A stretch of DNA of 8,745 nucleotides from Candidatus Bathyarchaeota archaeon (GTDB taxonomy: Archaea; Thermoproteota; Bathyarchaeia; Bathyarchaeales; DTEX01), in NCBI GenBank assembly GCA_026414245.1, contig JAOAJJ010000045.1:1-8745 (forward strand), read 5' to 3'. The notes under the pieces are model-generated. The model had not been told where the DNA came from, ran no database searches, and saw nothing but the letters and a program-made list of their open reading frames with translations. Every line of letters begins with the position of its first letter. Positions within the stretch are counted from its first letter, which is position 1. Made by a program: the position numbers and the translations under genes. This document shows, piece by piece, positions 5,737-8,745 of this stretch.

Positions 5737-5795
5737 GTCCTAACCACACTAGACTACCGGCCCGGTTAACGCATAAAAATATTCTTCGAGATCTT

Positions 5796-5803
5796 TAATA
5801 TTT
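5796..5803 (-). promoter_or_regulatory. TATA-like box for tRNA-Val
   Basis: AAATATTA preceded by GCGAA on the minus strand is centred about 36 nt before the tRNA 5' end, which allows a short 5' leader for RNase P. A nearer A/T element at 5772-5780 is too close to serve. Confidence 0.35.
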
Positions 5804-5897
5804 TTCGCCTTTAAATCCGTCGACGATCTCTTTTGTAAAAAGATAATTCATGTTTTAGGCTGGTTTCCTTCTATCTAGGGTCGAGATGAATCATTTT

Positions 5898-6341
5898 CTA
5901 CTCTATCTTGATTTCATATCCTCTCTTTCTTGGAAAAGTTATCTCCAGCACGCCTCTTAGGAATCTGGCTTTCGCCCCGCTCGTCTCTACTGGAGCTGGG
6001 AGTGGAATTCTACAGCAGAATTGAGTGAATTCTCCTCTTCTATGGGTAACTCCAAAATCTTCAAAGTGTATTTTCATCTTCATTTTAGCCGTGATTTCTA
6101 TGAGGTTGTCGGATAATATGCTTATTTTTATGCTTTCCGGATCCGCTTTAGGTAAATCTACTGTAACGGTAACTTTATCGGAGCTTACGAAGACATTGAA
6201 TAATGGTTCAAGAGACTGCGCTTTAACATCCCAGCTAGGGCTTTCCATATATCTCTCAATAATCTCATCGGTTATTTCTTCAAGCTCCTCTATATAATCG
6301 TGAATGATGTCGAAGATAGATCTTCTCCTTACCGTAGCCAT
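5898..6341 (-). CDS. hsp20: Small heat shock protein, Hsp20/alpha-crystallin family
   Basis: A 147-residue ATP-independent holdase that forms oligomers in the cytosol and keeps unfolding proteins soluble. The N-terminal ~38 residues are helical and acidic (DIIHDYIEELEEITDEIIERY). The alpha-crystallin domain runs ~45-140: LFNVFVSSDKVTVTVDLPKA, IKISILSDNLIEITAKM, GEFTQFCCRIPLPAPV, and the signature strand GVLEITFPRK (130-139). The extreme C-terminus has IKI (144-146), a candidate for the I-X-I motif that docks neighbouring dimers. Two adjacent cysteines (109-110) are unusual. ATG 6341 follows the PAC2 stop by 16 nt, and a GGGGGTGG ribosome site overlaps that stop, so the two form an operon. Confidence 0.9.
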   Translation of the reverse strand: MATVRRRSIFDIIHDYIEELEEITDEIIERYMESPSWDVKAQSLEPLFNVFVSSDKVTVTVDLPKADPESIKISILSDNLIEITAKMKMKIHFEDFGVTHRRGEFTQFCCRIPLPAPVETSGAKARFLRGVLEITFPRKRGYEIKIE

Positions 6342-6357
6342 TATTCATATCCACCCC

Positions 6358-7110
6358 CTACCTAATGTAAAATCCTGGAACATCATACTCCTGTGTCTTC
6401 CTCATTTTTGCGAGCTCGGTTTGAGTTCTCCGCATCATATCCCTCATCGCTAAGCGCACTTCCTCACCCTTCTCTATCAGCTCAGATACATCAATATTAA
6501 TTTTCATTATCCTGTTTAAAGCTTGTATAACCACTGATGAAGCCTCTGGATCCGGGTAATTGAAAAACGTCTCAGCTAACAGCGTTATAGCGGATATATT
6601 TTTCTCAGCGCAATACTTAAGGATTAACGCTTGAGGACCAACAAGAAAACCCCTTTGAATTATCTCGATTTCGTTTTCAGTGAGCATCTTCAGCATGCTT
6701 TCATCTGATACCGCCCCAAATATTCTTAATTTTTCGATCTCGTGGCGGTTCGGAACCGGCAATCCACCTAATGTTAGCACTTTGTCGGCTTTCTTTCTCC
6801 ACGCCCAATCAACAATGCTTCTCGCCATTAAGCTAACCATGTTTGAGGGTATCGCAACCTCTGAGCTTAGAACTATAATCTCTTTGCTGCCGTACATTCT
6901 TATCGGCGACTTCGGAAGACCGTTCTCAAGCATAATTATCGGCGGCAAAAGATCAGTTTCTATGTAGGCTACTTCCTCAAGCTTAAGCTTAGAAATCATG
7001 TGTGCCGCCGCAATAACCCCAACCAGCCCTACGTCTGGAAGACCGCAGATTATTTTAACGCCTTCCGGTATACTTTTATGTTCAATTATCTTAATCTCTT
7101 CACCAACCAT
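6358..7110 (-). CDS. PAC2-family proteasome assembly chaperone
   Basis: About 250 residues. The family helps assemble the 20S proteasome alpha ring, and archaeal members (PbaA/PbaB) share this fold. Visible signatures: KIICGLPDVGLVGVIAAAH near the N-terminus, ETDLLPPIIMLENG, LTLGGLPVPNR, FLVGPQALILKYC, ITLLAETFFNYPDPEAS, and a helical tail. The C-terminus is GFYIR. A proteasome-docking HbYX motif would need the tyrosine second to last, so here it is offset by one residue. The frame opens at TTG 7131, but ATG 7110 has GGTGGGG five bases upstream and fits the TATA box at 7151, so I prefer 7110. It is the first gene of the operon with Hsp20, which suits a shared proteostasis role. Confidence 0.9.
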   Translation of the reverse strand: MVGEEIKIIEHKSIPEGVKIICGLPDVGLVGVIAAAHMISKLKLEEVAYIETDLLPPIIMLENGLPKSPIRMYGSKEIIVLSSEVAIPSNMVSLMARSIVDWAWRKKADKVLTLGGLPVPNRHEIEKLRIFGAVSDESMLKMLTENEIEIIQRGFLVGPQALILKYCAEKNISAITLLAETFFNYPDPEASSVVIQALNRIMKINIDVSELIEKGEEVRLAMRDMMRRTQTELAKMRKTQEYDVPGFYIR

Positions 7111-7150
7111 ATTTTCCCCACCAGAAATCAATAATGAAGACTTGTTAAAA

Positions 7151-7158
7151 AATATTTA
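7151..7158 (-). promoter_or_regulatory. TATA-like box of the PAC2-hsp20 operon
   Basis: TAAATATT on the minus strand is about 45 nt upstream of ATG 7110. The expected start near 7129 would exclude the TTG at 7131 and so supports ATG 7110 as the start codon. Confidence 0.45.
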
Positions 7159-7223
7159 CTAGACTCATCTCAGCCCTGAAATTCTAGCATCTTTGTATGG
7201 AAAGGGTTTTGAGATGTTTGATG

Positions 7224-8745
7224 TTAACGGGAATTTTCTCCTTGAAAACCCAGCTTAACTGAAACCTTCTCGAATAGGTCTTCATATATTTTCAGAGCAT
7301 CCTTTAAGGCCCTCTCTAAATCAATGTTTCCAGCCTCAACATCAGCCATTAAACGTTCAACATATCGTCTAGTATCCGGCGAAACAAGCCTTTCATCAAC
7401 CTCCCTTAAAAGATCTATCAACGTCTCGCCTAACTCGCTTATGTAAAAAGATTTTTTCTTCTTCTCAGCGTATCCTCTCTCAACAATAATCTGAGGATAA
7501 TCCGCTCTGGTTGCATCGGTTCCAATAGAATGCTCCTCTAATAGTTTAAGCAGCTCGGACTCTGTCAAACGCGGCGGGGGCTTAGTTTTCTTCTCCTCCA
7601 AGTTGACTTTGATTACTGATAGTTTTTCGCCAATGTGTAGTTCAGGGATATGGACGATATCCTTAGGCTTAAAGTATGGGAAGATATGATAGAAACCATC
7701 TTCAATAAAATATTTGCCCGTTTCGCTCATTTGCACTCCGCCTAAATTGACATTTAACCGCCACCTTCTCAAAATAGCGTCTCTGCCAACAACGTTTGCT
7801 AAATAGCGCCTAGCAATATACTCCCAAACCTTGTATTTTTCATCTAACCTGCCGGGATAAAACGCTGTCGGATATATTGGCGGATGTGCCCCATCATTCT
7901 TTTTACCATTTCTAGGGCTGTAAGATGATGTGTCCACATATCTAGCTAGCGGGGTGGAAGATAGCATAGATAGCACAGACTTGTGATCAACCGTCAACCA
8001 CATGTTTGTTTCAGTTCTAGGGTAGCTTATATAACCGTCGCCGTAGAGTGCTTCAGCGAGACTCATGATTTTAGCTGCGCTTAAACCCATCGTTTTCGAG
8101 AGCTCCTGCAGCATAGTATCGGTATCTGTGGGGAGAGGTTTATGTTCAACCTCATCCCTTAAATAGAAGCCAGTTACAACGGCGTAATTAGCACTTTTAG
8201 ACGCATTGTATAAACGTTGAGCTATAACGGGATCTTTAAGAGGCTCGCTTGAAACTTTAATTTTAACGCCATGAACATCAAGCACCGCGGATACAACGTA
8301 ATACTTCTCCGGTTTAAAATCCTTGATCTCTTTCTCCCTCCTATAAACGAGCCAGAGAGTTGGCATCTGGCAGTTATGCACCACAGCGTTAGAGACCAGG
8401 TAAGTGCCGTCAGCGGTCTCCAAATTGTAAACAATGCCGGAGTACGGGATGACTTCAACTTTCTCTATTGGTGTCAAAATATATTTATCAAATATTTTAA
8501 TACGAGGTTTCTCCAGACTGGTTTTCAACCGCATTACATAGATGTTGCGAGAAACCTTACCATTAAGATCAGCCCTCCTTTTAACGGAACTAGCTGATAA
8601 AGAGAGAAAGCGCCCTAATCTAGCGCAGAGCAGCTGAAGCTGCAAGGCTAAAACCTCGGATTCCACGGTAAAGGCGAAATATCGCTTGGTGTCGCATGAC
8701 GACCCCTGTCTCTTACAATCAATAAATCCGTTAAAGAATGCTTTG
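7224..8745 (-). CDS. topA: DNA topoisomerase I (type IA), 5' end cut off, interrupted by an intein
   Basis: Type IA topoisomerases relax DNA by cutting one strand through a tyrosine. The frame stays open to the window edge, so the apparent GTG start at 8666 is not real. From the edge to 8373 the protein is intein; from Cys 8372 on it is the topoisomerase. The C-extein (382 residues) shows CQMPTLWLVYRREKEI (the family's RxQTPTL...REREI region), KPLPTDTDTMLQELSKTMGL, the active-site GYISYPRTET with catalytic Tyr at codon 8024-8022, DGAHPPIYPT, IGTDATRADYPQIIVERGY, and a helical end. It contains no cysteine after the splice junction, so the C-terminal zinc ribbons common in this family are absent. 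The TOPRIM half lies outside the window. Reverse gyrase is a less likely alternative that cannot be fully excluded without the N-terminus. Confidence 0.9.
   Translation of the reverse strand, partial: KAFFNGFIDCKRQGSSCDTKRYFAFTVESEVLALQLQLLCARLGRFLSLSASSVKRRADLNGKVSRNIYVMRLKTSLEKPRIKIFDKYILTPIEKVEVIPYSGIVYNLETADGTYLVSNAVVHNCQMPTLWLVYRREKEIKDFKPEKYYVVSAVLDVHGVKIKVSSEPLKDPVIAQRLYNASKSANYAVVTGFYLRDEVEHKPLPTDTDTMLQELSKTMGLSAAKIMSLAEALYGDGYISYPRTETNMWLTVDHKSVLSMLSSTPLARYVDTSSYSPRNGKKNDGAHPPIYPTAFYPGRLDEKYKVWEYIARRYLANVVGRDAILRRWRLNVNLGGVQMSETGKYFIEDGFYHIFPYFKPKDIVHIPELHIGEKLSVIKVNLEEKKTKPPPRLTESELLKLLEEHSIGTDATRADYPQIIVERGYAEKKKKSFYISELGETLIDLLREVDERLVSPDTRRYVERLMADVEAGNIDLERALKDALKIYEDLFEKVSVKLGFQGENSR
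8373..8745 (-). mobile_element. C-terminal part of an intein in TopA, LAGLIDADG type
   Basis: About 124 residues are visible. KAFFNGFIDCKRQGS at the edge matches the second LAGLIDADG block, followed by FTVESEVLALQLQLLCARLG, the usual helix after it. Near the end, GIVYNLETADGTYLVSN is intein block F and AVVHN is block G, with the penultimate His, the terminal Asn, and Cys (8372) as the first C-extein residue: all the chemistry needed at the downstream splice site. Removing it should join the TOPRIM side to CQMPTL within a conserved topoisomerase block. The acidic residue of the LAGLIDADG motif is Lys here, so the homing nuclease is probably dead while splicing is probably kept. Confidence 0.88.

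Larger units (their letters stand above)
5642..5763 (-). tRNA. tRNA-Val(UAC) with two introns and encoded CCA
   Basis: Acceptor GGGCCGG (5763-5757) pairs with CCGGCCC (5652-5646). The discriminator is A (5645) and CCA is encoded (5644-5642). The D arm is 5754-5737. The anticodon stem is CAGCC (5709-5705) with GGCTG (5679-5675). The T arm is GCCGG TTCAAGT CCGGC. The mature loop is CT-TAC-GA, anticodon UAC, read as valine; the acceptor, T arm and GGTC variable region also look like archaeal tRNA-Val. Two introns must be removed to make the cloverleaf: 26 nt at 25/26 and 18 nt at 37/38. The spliced length is 75 nt plus CCA. The identity would change only if the second splice site moved. Confidence 0.9.

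Noticed and set aside
6025..6967. Plus-strand frames opposite hsp20 and the PAC2 gene
   Set aside because: Shadows of two well-supported genes.
8222..8666. GTG at 8666 as the start of the topoisomerase, and short frames on both strands at 8222-8597
   Set aside because: The frame is open upstream to the window edge and the residues there are intein sequence; the other frames are shadows of this gene.
1..8745. CRISPR array, insertion sequence with terminal inverted repeats, or defence operon
   Set aside because: No regularly spaced repeats, no transposase or cas-type motifs, and no paired terminal repeats could be seen.

Overview
The window is archaeal chromosome. Supporting signs are a tRNA-Val gene with two bulge-helix-bulge introns and an encoded CCA, a PAC2-family proteasome-assembly chaperone, a single-domain KaiC-like ATPase paired with a helix-turn-helix partner, an archaeal-type topoisomerase I carrying an intein, TATA-like boxes, and GGAGGTGA-type ribosome binding sites. 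Multiple introns in one tRNA are best known from the TACK lineages (Thermoproteota, Korarchaeota, Bathyarchaeia). I infer a TACK archaeon, perhaps Bathyarchaeia-like, but the sequence alone does not settle this.

Layout. 1-956 (minus) is nicotinate phosphoribosyltransferase, cut at its 3' end by the window edge. 1053-2195 (minus) is a protein with four CBS domains and a C-terminal domain whose predicted fold order matches ribosome hibernation factors (HPF/RaiA). 2196-3248 has no intact large gene. It holds a short frameshifted gene with a strong ribosome binding site, a weak small ORF and a possible decayed frame. 3249-3629 (minus) is a small protein with a C-terminal helix-turn-helix. Divergent from it at 3785-3856 (plus) is a 23-codon ORF with an ideal Shine-Dalgarno, followed by a T-run. 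3857-4181 is AT-rich with several hairpins and the promoter of the next operon. 4182-5449 (plus) is a two-gene operon with a 4-nt ATGA overlap, encoding a KaiC-like ATPase and an HTH/coiled-coil protein. 5642-5763 (minus) is tRNA-Val(UAC). 5898-7110 (minus) is a proteostasis operon, PAC2 chaperone then Hsp20. 7224-8745 (minus) is the C-terminal part of topoisomerase I with the end of an intein just before its catalytic half.

How the genes work together. Most genes are housekeeping: NAD salvage, translation, proteostasis and DNA topology. The parts with regulatory flavour are the KaiC/HTH pair, the CBS/HPF-like fusion (possibly adenylate-sensing control of ribosomes) and the divergent HTH/micro-ORF locus. 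The least expected content is the TopA intein, whose visible LAGLIDADG motif has lost its acidic residue, and the doubly interrupted tRNA-Val.
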